Shown: positions 1 through 7,467, counted from the stretch's first letter. The stretch: DNA of 10,725 nt from Gammaproteobacteria bacterium (GCA_028819775.1 JAPPKV010000329.1:1-10725), one strand, 5' to 3'. Numbers and translations are program-made. Notes: generated from the letters alone by a model not told the origin.

Positions 1-481
1 CCGGGCAATGCGGATCGGACGGCAGCCCGGGAAGCCGTGGGCGGCGCCCTCGTCGTGTCCGGACTGCGCATCGACCCGCGCGTTCGACAACTCGCGGCGC
101 GGATCGGCCAAAGCCCCGCCTGTCCGCCGAGCCCCACGAACCGTCGCACGGCGACCCCGGTCTCCACCTTCGACTGCCTCGGCCATACCCTCCTCCGCAA
201 ACGTGGCGCAACAAGGCCCACACAACTCGGTCCAAGACGACCGGCGTTAGAACGACCGCGATTGCAGCATGGCAGTTCAAATAAAGTCAACAAAAACAAT
301 TACTTCGTACACTTCTGCACGAGTCGATCAACCCTATCCGCCGCCGCCCTTCGCGTTGAGCGGTACGCTGGTGGGGTACGGATCCGAACAAGGCGCGGGT
401 ACCGACCACGCTTGAACGACGAGTTGCTGCTCTGCGTCGAAGCCAGAAGGCTGATGCGACGGATCGCCTCTTGGTGTCGCG
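1..481. other. Left-edge region with no assignable gene
   Basis: No reading frame here gives a protein I recognise. Frame 1 on the plus strand is open from the left edge to 495 and has high third-position GC over roughly the first 200 bases. It could therefore be the tail of a gene entering from the left, but its later part reads like translated non-coding DNA and it would overlap the sulfatase end. On the minus strand an ATG at about 184 is preceded by a GGAGGAG Shine-Dalgarno-like run and stays open to the left edge, but its Arg/Gly/Ala-rich product looks unconvincing. Bases about 270-320 are markedly AT-rich for this window and contain TTGACT on the minus strand, so a promoter may sit here. 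No terminator with a T-run is visible after the sulfatase. Confidence 0.4.
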
Positions 482-1897
482 CTACTCGTGGATGATGACG
501 GGACTCGCCATGCCCATGTCCCGCTTCCAGTCTTCGATCCGCTCACGGAAATCGGCTACCAGCTCGGGATATCGGTCGACGTGGTTGTGCTCGGCGCGGC
601 GGTCGACCGTGACGTCGTAGAGGATCTCCTCGCCGGTGTCCGCGTACCACAGGTAGTGCCAGCGGTGGGTGCGCACGTAGTAGCCCTCGGCGCGCTGTCC
701 CATGGGCGTTGTCAGTGAGCGTCGGTTGTCCGTGTAGCCCACCAGGTGGGTTCGTTCCGGCAGTTCGCCGCCGTCGATCAACGGCTGCAGCGAGTAGCCC
801 GGCAGCCCGGACGGAATATCGACGCCCGCGAAGTCGAGGACGGTCGGCACGATGTCCATCGTGGAGACCAGGCTCGACGTGTTGAAGGAGCGGTGGATCC
901 GGCCCTTCCAGTGGAAGATGATCGGCGAGCGGAACGACTGATCGTACATGCCGTTCTTGCCCAACGCGCCGCCGTTGCCGAGCAGGCTGTCGTTGTAGAT
1001 CGTGGAATCCTCGCGCTGCTTGTATTCGACATTGGCGTCCTGCTCCCAGCCGTTGTCGCTCACGAAGACGAACAGCGTGTCCTCCATGAGCCCGCGGCTC
1101 TCGATGTGGTCGAGCAGGCGGCCGACGCCGTCGTCCCACCAGGTGAGGTTGGCGTAGTAGAGCTTGGCGGATTCGGTAATGTTCTTGTCCTGGTAGTACT
1201 TGCGGTAGGTGTAGGGCGCATCGAAGGGCACGTGCGGCAGGGACGGGGCGAACCAGACGAGAAACGGAACCTCCTGGTGCCGGTCGATGAAGTCGAACAC
1301 CGGGTCCATGGTCTTGCGGACGAGATCCTTGCCCTTGCCGCCCATCAACTCCTCGAAGAAGGCGTCGCCGTCGTAGGTCGACATGTCCCAGCCGGTGCTC
1401 ATGCCTTCGGTGAAGTGGCCGTTTTCGTAGGTGTTCTCCCACCACTTGCCGCCCTGCCAGCTCACGTAGCCAGCCTCGCCCAAGAGCTTCGGGAGGGTAT
1501 CGAACTCGCGCATTGCGGCCGCCGTCTCGATGGTGTCCCAGCGGCGCTTCGCCGCGTCGTCGAGTGTGGCGTAGTCGGGACTTTCACGGCGGCGGCGGTC
1601 GAGGATCTCGGCCTTGCGCTGGACATACTGGACCGGATGCAGCCCGGTGATGAGGGTGCGCAGCGACGGTCGACAATACGACGCGGTGACGTGGCCGTGG
1701 GAGAACGTCACGCCGCCTGCGGCGAGTGCGTCCATCGACGGCGTGACGACGTTCTCGTCGCCCATGAAACCGTAGTACGGGTAGCCGTGGTCGTCGCCGA
1801 TCAGCAGGACGATGTTGGGCGGTCGTTCCGCAGATGCGGTGCTGACGATAAGCGCCGCCGTCACGAGGCCGAGACAGGTTCGAATCGTTCGTTTCAC
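482..1897 (-). CDS. Periplasmic sulfatase-fold hydrolase with a variant FGly signature
   Basis: Predicted 471-residue exported enzyme of the sulfatase (alkaline phosphatase-like) superfamily, which hydrolyses sulfate esters using a formylglycine made from an active-site Cys. A Sec signal peptide (hydrophobic core about residues 8-20, A-S-A cleavage near 23) places it in the periplasm. Visible metal ligands are D35-D36 near the N-terminus and D281-N282 in the VSDNG motif. H222 in PHVPF and K314 in GKNGMYD match the sulfate-binding His and Lys. The formylglycine motif is C75-R-P-S-L-R-T-L-I-T-G85: the arginine normally five positions into C-x-P-S-R is Leu and an Arg follows at 80. The usual GKWH is GKWW (K151, W153). 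Length suits the family. The start is GTG, chosen because GGAGG lies 7 bases upstream. It follows the amylase gene after about 40 bases, so the two are probably co-transcribed. The substrate is unknown, and the altered motif leaves open a non-sulfatase activity. Confidence 0.85.
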   Translation of the reverse strand: MKRTIRTCLGLVTAALIVSTASAERPPNIVLLIGDDHGYPYYGFMGDENVVTPSMDALAAGGVTFSHGHVTASYCRPSLRTLITGLHPVQYVQRKAEILDRRRRESPDYATLDDAAKRRWDTIETAAAMREFDTLPKLLGEAGYVSWQGGKWWENTYENGHFTEGMSTGWDMSTYDGDAFFEELMGGKGKDLVRKTMDPVFDFIDRHQEVPFLVWFAPSLPHVPFDAPYTYRKYYQDKNITESAKLYYANLTWWDDGVGRLLDHIESRGLMEDTLFVFVSDNGWEQDANVEYKQREDSTIYNDSLLGNGGALGKNGMYDQSFRSPIIFHWKGRIHRSFNTSSLVSTMDIVPTVLDFAGVDIPSGLPGYSLQPLIDGGELPERTHLVGYTDNRRSLTTPMGQRAEGYYVRTHRWHYLWYADTGEEILYDVTVDRRAEHNHVDRYPELVADFRERIEDWKRDMGMASPVIIHE

Positions 1898-1904
1898 GTC
1901 ATTG

Positions 1905-1909
1905 CCTCC
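1905..1909 (-). promoter_or_regulatory. Ribosome binding site of the sulfatase gene
   Basis: GGAGG on the minus strand lies 7 bases before the GTG at 1897. It decides the start: the nearby ATG at 1902 is only 2 bases from the site and reaches a stop after two codons (ATG-ACG-TGA). Confidence 0.75.
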
Positions 1910-1936
1910 GGAGTAAACAGCACGACGATCAAGGAG

Positions 1937-4600
1937 TCAGCCGCCATCGAGTACGAGCACCACGTCGTCGAGGATCTTCGGTTCGCCCGGTTCGCCGCCG
2001 CCGAAGAACCATTGGCTCGGCTCGGGCCTTATGTCGATGTAGTCGCCCTCTGCCGAGGACGACCAGGTGGTGACGTAGATGCGGGTTCCGGACCAGTCCT
2101 CGACGCCGAGGAGTGCGCCGCGATAGAAGAACGTGATGGTGCGGGCTTCCTTGTCCGCCGTGACGTGCGGCGATACGCCGAGCTTCTCGCCCTGGCGCTG
2201 CGCGTTACTGCCGGCCGCGCGGTAGGTGTAGCTGCTCCACCCCCGCGCAACGTGGGCCAGGTCCCAAGCCATCGAGTCCGGGGCCGTGGCATCGAGCAGC
2301 GGCAGGACGGTCGAGCCTTCCTGGCCGGCCAAGTCGAAGAACGTGGTCACCATGACGTTGTCGAAGCCGAAGGGCGGCAGCCACGGGGTGGTGATCTCGG
2401 CCATGGTGAGCGTCAATTCCAGGTTCCGGCCAGCAGCCCGTGCTTGCACGGAAAAGATCTCGCGCTGTTGACCGCTCTCCGGCTGCTCAGGGATCAGATA
2501 GCGTCCCGTGGGACCGCGGGCATCGTCCGGTGCATCCTCGACGGCGGCCGATAGCTGCGGGTCCGTCACCCGGGTCGTGTAGGCGATCCGCCCCGATAGT
2601 TCGTTCGCTTGTGCCGAGTAGACCTCGAGGTGGTTGTTCTCCTCGCCCAGGTCGCGGACGGGCACGTCGATCCGCCAGCGGCCCTCGGCGTCGGCGACGA
2701 AGTCGATTCCCCGATCGACATTGCCGTTCACGATGAGGCGAAGGGGCGCGCCGCCCTCGGCGACTCGGCCCGACAGCTCGAAATCCTGCTCGAAAACCTC
2801 ACCCTCGATGGCTTCGGCATCGACGGCAATGTCCACTACCGTTGTCGCGTTCGGCTCGCCCGCCACTTGCTCGTTGGGCTCAAGTACCGCGATCCCACGC
2901 GCCGGCAGGCGGACACTCAAACGGCCATCGGAATCGGCGACGGCATCGCCATCCCAGCGTTCGGCGAGCAACGGCCGAAGCCGCGTATGCGGCAACAGCC
3001 CTGCATCGAGGCGATGCACCAGGATGCCGTGGTCGGCGGTGTTGATCAGCACGATTGCGGTGTCGTCCCCGAGTTCGCGACGGTAGGCGAGCAGGCCCGG
3101 GCCGCTGGACTCCGACGCCAGGACCTTGAAGCCGCCTCGCCTCAGCACCGCGTGGTCGCGGCGCAAGGATGTCAGCCGCTTCAGGTAGCGGAAATACGCC
3201 GAATCCTCGTCGAACGAGCCCTCGGCATTGCGGTATCCGCCCGCGAACATCGCCTGGCGCGCCTCCACGAGTCCTTGTTCGGTGCCCTGGTAGATGATCG
3301 GGATGCCCGGAATCGTGAACACCACGGCCAACGCCTGCTTGAGCGCAGCCGGCGGAGCAGTGGACAGGAACCGCGCCGTGTCGTGGTTGTCCACGAAGTT
3401 GGGTATCACGAACGGATCCCCGTAGGTTTCCACGAAGGCCGAAAGGCGATACGCGAGCGCCGCCGCCGCCATGCCCTCGGCGAGGCCCCGGCGAATCCCG
3501 TGGTAGAGCGGGTAGCCCAGCATGGAGTTCGGGCCGAGCTTTCCGTCTTGTTCCAGGTAGGCCGCGACCCGCCGCTCGCCGGCGTCGTCGTAGGGCTCGG
3601 AGACCGCGGTCGCCTCGCCAAAGGTCAGGAAGTGCTCCTTGCCCAGTTGGCGTGCGTACGCGTAGATCCCGTCGTCGTCGCGCAGAAAGCGGTTCCAGAA
3701 CGCAAACGGCACCAGGCTGGTCGTGTCCATCCGGAAGGCGTCGACCCCGAACTCTTCGATCCAGCCCTTGTAGATCGCCTTGAACGCCGCGATCACCCGG
3801 GGGTTCTCGGTATTGACGTCGCTGACGTGCCCCAGGGAGTAGTAGTGCTCCTGGTGCGGGTCGGCGAAGTCCTGTATCCCGGGCGTCCAGTGGTAGATGT
3901 CTGCCGCAGCGTGCTCGGGGTTCAGCCGGTCGATCAGGTTGAAGGGGTACTGGGTCGGCCCGGGTTGGTGCGAGTCCGGTTCCAGGAGACGGAAGTTCTT
4001 CGCGGTGTCCTCGGGATCGTATTCGCCGTCGTAGATGAAGAAGTTGCCCACGTGGTTGGCGATGACGTCCTTGACCAGGTACATGCCCCGGCAATGCAGT
4101 TCGTGGGAGAGCCGCTTGTAGTCCTCGACTGTCCCGAAATGGGGATCGATCTCCTGAAAGTGCGTCGGCCAGTAGCCGTGCCAACCCGCCGCCTGGTACG
4201 GCGTGCTCCACCACTGGTTGGCGAATACGGGCGAGACCCATACCGCAGTAACGCCTAATTCTTGGAGGTAGTCGAGTCGATCGACGATGCCCTTGAGGTC
4301 GCCACCGCTGAAATGCGTCGGCAACCTCGGGTCGTATTCGCCGAAACCGTGGTCGTTGTTCGTAGGATCGCCGTCCTGAAAGCGATCCACGAATGCCATG
4401 TAGACGACTTGATCGCGCCAGTCCGGCGAGGGCACGTGCAGCAGCAGCCCACCGTCCGAAGCGCAGATCTCGGCCTCGGGGGACGCTGGGCTAGGTCCTG
4501 CCGCCGTGTCCGTGCCTGCGCCGACGGCGTCCTCTCGGCGAGGATCCTCCGAACAGGCGGCGATCACGAAAGCCGCTGCGGCAAGTAAGGCCTTTCCCAT
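1937..4600 (-). CDS. Surface lipoprotein GH13 alpha-amylase with a glucodextranase-type C-terminal module
   Basis: An 887-residue GH13 enzyme, expected to hydrolyse alpha-1,4-glucosidic bonds of starch- or glycogen-like polymers outside the cell. The N-terminus is a lipoprotein signal with lipobox I-A-A-C16 followed by Ser, so the mature protein is probably anchored to the outer membrane. The (beta/alpha)8 domain spans about 60-480. Its catalytic regions are D178-VIA-N182-H183 (I), G-V-D-A-F-R290-M-D292 with D292 as nucleophile (II), F-G-E329 as acid/base (III) and VD-N405-H406-D407 (IV). A beta-sandwich domain C follows (about 485-575), then an Ig-like segment (about 590-680). A final beta-rich module (about 695-887) resembles the C-terminal domain of glucodextranase/amylopullulanase-type proteins. 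The last two assignments rest on recalled sequence style. The ATG at 4600 gives an ideal lipoprotein leader, although no clear Shine-Dalgarno precedes it. It is first in a likely operon with the sulfatase. An operator-like element lies about 50 bases upstream. Exact product specificity (amylase, neopullulanase or glucanotransferase) cannot be told. Confidence 0.9.
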   Translation of the reverse strand: MGKALLAAAAFVIAACSEDPRREDAVGAGTDTAAGPSPASPEAEICASDGGLLLHVPSPDWRDQVVYMAFVDRFQDGDPTNNDHGFGEYDPRLPTHFSGGDLKGIVDRLDYLQELGVTAVWVSPVFANQWWSTPYQAAGWHGYWPTHFQEIDPHFGTVEDYKRLSHELHCRGMYLVKDVIANHVGNFFIYDGEYDPEDTAKNFRLLEPDSHQPGPTQYPFNLIDRLNPEHAAADIYHWTPGIQDFADPHQEHYYSLGHVSDVNTENPRVIAAFKAIYKGWIEEFGVDAFRMDTTSLVPFAFWNRFLRDDDGIYAYARQLGKEHFLTFGEATAVSEPYDDAGERRVAAYLEQDGKLGPNSMLGYPLYHGIRRGLAEGMAAAALAYRLSAFVETYGDPFVIPNFVDNHDTARFLSTAPPAALKQALAVVFTIPGIPIIYQGTEQGLVEARQAMFAGGYRNAEGSFDEDSAYFRYLKRLTSLRRDHAVLRRGGFKVLASESSGPGLLAYRRELGDDTAIVLINTADHGILVHRLDAGLLPHTRLRPLLAERWDGDAVADSDGRLSVRLPARGIAVLEPNEQVAGEPNATTVVDIAVDAEAIEGEVFEQDFELSGRVAEGGAPLRLIVNGNVDRGIDFVADAEGRWRIDVPVRDLGEENNHLEVYSAQANELSGRIAYTTRVTDPQLSAAVEDAPDDARGPTGRYLIPEQPESGQQREIFSVQARAAGRNLELTLTMAEITTPWLPPFGFDNVMVTTFFDLAGQEGSTVLPLLDATAPDSMAWDLAHVARGWSSYTYRAAGSNAQRQGEKLGVSPHVTADKEARTITFFYRGALLGVEDWSGTRIYVTTWSSSAEGDYIDIRPEPSQWFFGGGEPGEPKILDDVVLVLDGG

Positions 4601-4646
4601 CGACGGTCAGAATGGCACAGCCCCGCGCCGAGTACCAAAGTCCGCG

Positions 4647-4675
4647 CCATGAATACGATTGCAGCGCTCTTGCCC
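4647..4675 (+). repeat. Copy 1 of a 29-bp intergenic repeat
   Basis: Identical to 5680-5708 except at one base; both contain ATGAATACGATTGCAGCGCT and end in TTGCCC. A shared CGCCGAGTA lies just upstream of both (4626-4634 and 5668-5676), with 12 bases between it and the repeat here and 3 there. A promoter segment of roughly 50 bases therefore seems to have been duplicated. It lies between the divergent amylase and MOSC genes. Confidence 0.8.
4650..4663 (+). promoter_or_regulatory. Operator-like element upstream of amylase and MOSC genes
   Basis: TGAATACGATTGCA matches the element before the receptor gene (TGAATACGTATGCA) at 12 of 14 positions and the one before the alpha-glucosidase exactly. 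The receptor version is a near-palindrome around a central CG, as LacI-family operators are. It lies 50 bases from the amylase ATG (leftward) and about 80 bases from the MOSC GTG (rightward). The binding protein is not in the window, so assignment to LacI/MalR-type regulators is inference. Confidence 0.45.
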
Positions 4676-4733
4676 ACGCGCTGGGATGTCGCGACACCGT
4701 CGTCGGTGTGCAACCATCCGCTGTTCGAGATCG

Positions 4734-4738
4734 AGGAG
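4734..4738 (+). promoter_or_regulatory. Ribosome binding site of the MOSC gene
   Basis: AGGAG lies 7 bases before the GTG at 4746. It decides the start in favour of that GTG over the longer TTG-initiated frame from 4659, whose extra 29 residues are Arg/Cys-rich and have no counterpart in MOSC proteins. Confidence 0.7.
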
Positions 4739-4745
4739 CCCCGTC

Positions 4746-5585
4746 GTGCCCCCGTTGCCCCAGCACTGCACCGTCGCCGCACTCTACACGTACCCGGTAA
4801 AGAGCTGTCGCGGCACGGTCGTAGAGTCGGCCAGGATCTCCCCCACGGGATTCGAAGGCGACCGCCAACTCATGGTTCTTGCCCAAGGCAGGTTCGTCAA
4901 CCAGGTACGCCTGCCGAAACTGGCGACGGTCGCCACGCGACGGATCGGCCCGACGGCGATCGCGTTCCACACGGTCGGCGGCGCACCGTTCGTCCATTCG
5001 GTAACCGCAGACGGCGCGAGATCCACGGTTCCGTATTACGGCAACAGCGTACCCGTGGTCGATCAGGGTGACGCGGTCGCCGCGTGGTTGTCGGAGGCTG
5101 TGGGCGCGGAACTCCGCGTCGCGGCCCTGGAGGCGACCTTCCGCCGCTCAGTACCGCTAGACGAATTCGCCGTGGTCGACGGCATCGACCAGTCGCGTTT
5201 CGTCGACGTGGCGCCCATCCTCATGACCAACGAGGCGTCGCTAGCCGACCTGAATGCGCGCCTTGACACCCCGGTACCCATGAACCGGTTCCGACCCAAC
5301 ATCGTCATCGACGGCCTGGACGCCTTCGCCGAAGACTCGGTCTCGGAAATGCGCCACGGCAAGGTGCGGCTCGTCCGGGCGACGCACTGCGAGCGCTGCG
5401 CCGTGACCTGCACCGACCAGGAAACCGGCCAACGCAGTCCGGAACCCCTGCGGACGCTCAGGTCCTATCGCCACCGCGACAACGGCTACGCCGGGGGTGT
5501 GCTGTTCGGTGCCTACATGGGCGTTGAAGGCACCGCCACGATCCGCGTCGGCGACACCTTTGCCGTCGAGGTTCAGGCCCCGTAG
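4746..5585 (+). CDS. MOSC-domain protein of the YcbX/mARC type
   Basis: A 279-residue protein with an N-terminal MOSC beta-barrel domain (the Y-x-x-P-V-K-S motif at about residues 14-20 and G-x-x-G-D-R-Q near 34-41 are typical) and a C-terminal MOSC domain. Conserved hallmarks are M-N-R-F-R-P-N-I-V-I-D-G at about 179-190 and C215-E-R-C218-x-x-T-x-T-D-x-E-T-G. The Cys at 218 corresponds to the cysteine that ligates molybdenum in YcbX/mARC enzymes, which reduce N-hydroxylated compounds. Unlike E. coli YcbX it has no C-terminal 2Fe-2S ferredoxin domain, so an external electron donor would be needed. There is no signal peptide, so it is cytoplasmic. It is divergent from the amylase gene and upstream of the alpha-glucosidase. 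Nothing links it to glucan metabolism except position. The GTG start follows from a well-spaced AGGAG. Confidence 0.85.
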   Translation: MPPLPQHCTVAALYTYPVKSCRGTVVESARISPTGFEGDRQLMVLAQGRFVNQVRLPKLATVATRRIGPTAIAFHTVGGAPFVHSVTADGARSTVPYYGNSVPVVDQGDAVAAWLSEAVGAELRVAALEATFRRSVPLDEFAVVDGIDQSRFVDVAPILMTNEASLADLNARLDTPVPMNRFRPNIVIDGLDAFAEDSVSEMRHGKVRLVRATHCERCAVTCTDQETGQRSPEPLRTLRSYRHRDNGYAGGVLFGAYMGVEGTATIRVGDTFAVEVQAP

Positions 5586-5612
5586 CGCCCCAAAGCCAGG
5601 GCTGGCCGCGTC

Positions 5613-5629
5613 CGAAGGGCGCGCCTTCG
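5613..5629 (+). repeat. Short inverted repeat after the MOSC gene
   Basis: CGAAGG and CCTTCG form a perfect 6-bp stem around GCGCG, about 28 bases after the MOSC stop. It could help end transcription, but no T-run follows. The rest of 5586-5680 shows only a smaller GCCA/TGGC palindrome. Confidence 0.25.
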
Positions 5630-5679
5630 CCATTCGCTATGCGCCGCCTCCGCCTCCAGCCCAGCCACGCCGAGTAAGC

Positions 5680-5708
5680 CCATGAATACGATTGCAGCGC
5701 TATTGCCC
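5680..5708 (+). repeat. Copy 2 of the 29-bp intergenic repeat
   Basis: 28 of 29 bases are identical to 4647-4675. It lies 54 bases before the alpha-glucosidase ATG. If read as codons both copies begin M-N-T-I-A-A-L-L-P and differ only at a synonymous third position. Neither has a good ribosome binding site, so a DNA-level role is more likely than a leader peptide. Confidence 0.8.
5683..5696 (+). promoter_or_regulatory. Operator-like element upstream of the alpha-glucosidase gene
   Basis: TGAATACGATTGCA, exactly as at 4650-4663. Its centre lies about 72 bases before the ATG at 5762, close to the 78-base spacing seen for the receptor gene. A possible -10 box begins 42 bases after its first base. 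Confidence 0.45.
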
Positions 5709-5730
5709 TTTAGGCCATTGCCCATAGACT
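5703..5730 (+). promoter_or_regulatory. Possible sigma-70 promoter of the alpha-glucosidase gene
   Basis: TTGCCC (5703-5708) and TAGACT (5725-5730) are separated by 16 bases and lie 32-54 bases before the start codon. Each hexamer matches consensus only in part. Support comes mainly from the matching distance to the operator-like element in front of the receptor promoter. Confidence 0.3.
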
Positions 5731-5761
5731 CAACCGGTTAACGCGAGGTAGCGCGGCCCGG

Positions 5762-7447
5762 ATGAACCGCAACGCCATCAAGGAGACGGACAACGCAGGC
5801 GAGGGCCTTCGCGGTAGCGAAGGGGCGTGGTGGCGCCACGCCGTCATCTACCAGGTCTACCCGCGCAGCTTCTTCGACAGCACGGGCAACGGAACCGGCG
5901 ACCTGCCGGGAATCGCCCGGAAAATGGACTACATCCATTCGCTCGGCGTCGACGCCATCTGGATCTCGCCGTTCTTCAAGTCGCCGATGAAGGATTTCGG
6001 CTACGACGTCAGCGACTACCGGGCGGTCGATCCGCTGTTCGGGTCCCTAGACGACTTCGATGTCCTCCTCGAAGAGGCCCACGGACGCGGGCTTAAGGTC
6101 ATCATCGACCAGGTGATGAGCCACACGTCCGATCAGCACCCGTGGTTTCTCGAAAGCCGCGACGGCCGGCACAACGACAAGGCGGACTGGTACGTCTGGG
6201 CCGACGCCCGATCCGACGGCGGTCCGCCGAACAACTGGCTGGCCGTGTTCGGGGGCAGTGCCTGGGAGTGGGAGCCGCGCCGGCGCCAATACTACCTGCA
6301 CAATTTCCTGGCCAGTCAGCCGGACCTCAATTGCCGCAACCCCGACGTGCGCCGCGCCGGATTGGACAACCTCGAGTTCTGGCTCGAACGCGGCGTCGAC
6401 GGGATTCGCCTGGATGCCGTCAACTTCTGCATGCACGACCCGGAGCTGCGCGACAACCCGGCGAAACCCGCCCTCGAGAACGAGTTCCTAGGCAGCGGAC
6501 AAGCCCAGACGCCCTATGCGATGCAGGAGCATGTCTTCGACCACACGCACCGCGACAATCTCCGCTATCTGGAGGACATCCGCAGCCTGCTGGATCGGTA
6601 TGAAGCTGTCGCCCTGGGCGAGGTCGGCTCGGAACGCTCGCTCAATGTGATCGGCGAATACACCCAGGGCGATCACCGGCTGCACATGGCCTACAGCTTC
6701 GACCTCATGGGCCCCGACGGCTCCGCTGGCCACATCAAGCACACCATGGACGCCATCGCCAGCGAGGTTCGCGACGGCTGGTGCTGTCTGGCCATCGGCA
6801 ATCACGACGTGCAACGGGTCGCCAGCCGCTGGACCGGCGACCGGCCCGACCCCGCCGCCGCGAAGCTCTTTTCCATCCTGCTCTTAAGCCTGCGTGGCGC
6901 GGTTTGCCTCTACCAGGGAGACGAACTCGGGCTGCCGGAGGCCGACGTGCCCTTCGATGCGCTCAAGGATCCCTACGGGATCAATTTCTGGCCCGCCTAC
7001 AAGGGCCGGGACGGGTGCCGCACGCCGATGCCCTGGCAAGCCGAAGCGCCGAACGCCGGGTTCACCAACGCCACGCCGTGGCTGCCGATCGATGCCAGCC
7101 ACTTCGAGCTGGCCGTCGACCGCCAGCAGGGGAATCCCGACTCCGTCTACGAGTGCGTTCGCGCCTTCCTGCACTTCCGCAAGCGCCAGCCGGCCCTATT
7201 GCACGGCGACCTCGAATTTCTGCCGCTTGAGCACAACGTGCTGAGCTTCGTCCGTTCAACTGCCGAGCAGGCACTCTTCATGAGCTTCAATCTCGACGGG
7301 ACGGAGCGCATCATCCCCTTGCAGGCATTGGCCGTGGACGGGTCGCGGCTTTCCGTGCGGGGCAACTCTGCGACCCGGCAAGGCAGGATCGAAGGCGAAT
7401 CGCTGGTGCTGCCGGGGCATTCCGTGCTGATCGCCGACATTCGCTGA
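5762..7447 (+). CDS. Cytoplasmic GH13 alpha-glucosidase (GH13_23-like)
   Basis: A 561-residue enzyme expected to release glucose from imported malto-oligosaccharides, possibly with transglucosylation. It closely recalls Xanthomonas XgtA and Halomonas HaG (subfamily GH13_23): W-I-S-P-F-F-x-S-P-M-K-D-F-G-Y-D-V-S-D-Y at 68-86, S-D-Q-H-P-W-F at 123-129, and the PPNNWL/FGGSAWEW block at 155-170. Catalytic residues are D218 in G-I-R-L-D (nucleophile), E287 in L-G-E-V-G (acid/base) and D349 in G-N-H-D. Region I is D116-QVM-S-H121, with Ser where most GH13 enzymes have Asn, as I recall for this subfamily. YQGDELG at 384-390 is intact, and the C-terminal beta domain (about 480-561) completes a normal length. 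There is no signal peptide, so it acts in the cytoplasm. The ATG is the first possible start after an in-frame stop; the only Shine-Dalgarno candidate, GAGG at 5745-5748, is distant (13 bases). An operator-like element lies upstream. Confidence 0.92.
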   Translation: MNRNAIKETDNAGEGLRGSEGAWWRHAVIYQVYPRSFFDSTGNGTGDLPGIARKMDYIHSLGVDAIWISPFFKSPMKDFGYDVSDYRAVDPLFGSLDDFDVLLEEAHGRGLKVIIDQVMSHTSDQHPWFLESRDGRHNDKADWYVWADARSDGGPPNNWLAVFGGSAWEWEPRRRQYYLHNFLASQPDLNCRNPDVRRAGLDNLEFWLERGVDGIRLDAVNFCMHDPELRDNPAKPALENEFLGSGQAQTPYAMQEHVFDHTHRDNLRYLEDIRSLLDRYEAVALGEVGSERSLNVIGEYTQGDHRLHMAYSFDLMGPDGSAGHIKHTMDAIASEVRDGWCCLAIGNHDVQRVASRWTGDRPDPAAAKLFSILLLSLRGAVCLYQGDELGLPEADVPFDALKDPYGINFWPAYKGRDGCRTPMPWQAEAPNAGFTNATPWLPIDASHFELAVDRQQGNPDSVYECVRAFLHFRKRQPALLHGDLEFLPLEHNVLSFVRSTAEQALFMSFNLDGTERIIPLQALAVDGSRLSVRGNSATRQGRIEGESLVLPGHSVLIADIR

Positions 7448-7467
7448 GCGGTCGAAAGGGGCCGCTC
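7446..7467 (+). terminator. Weak hairpin at the end of the alpha-glucosidase gene
   Basis: GAGCGG and CCGCTC can pair around a 10-base loop, overlapping the stop codon. No T-run follows, so intrinsic termination is doubtful. Confidence 0.25.

Noticed and set aside
746..4258. Long plus-strand frames (746-2554 and 2609-4258) opposite the sulfatase and amylase
   Set aside because: They are antisense to genes with clear catalytic motifs, have no recognisable domains, and are Arg/Val/His-rich as expected of shadow frames in GC-rich DNA.
4659..4745. Longer MOSC protein starting at TTG 4659
   Set aside because: The extra residues are Arg/Cys-rich and unlike MOSC proteins; GTG 4746 has a well-placed AGGAG.
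5682..5741. Short leader peptide M-N-T-I-A-A-L-L-P... before the alpha-glucosidase
   Set aside because: No good ribosome binding site at any of the three M-N-T copies and no shared continuation at the third; a DNA operator explains the conservation better. Mentioned as an alternative.
6107..6124. Ser instead of Asn in region I of the alpha-glucosidase as a defect
   Set aside because: I recall the same D-Q-V-x-S-H form in GH13_23 enzymes; all catalytic acids are present.
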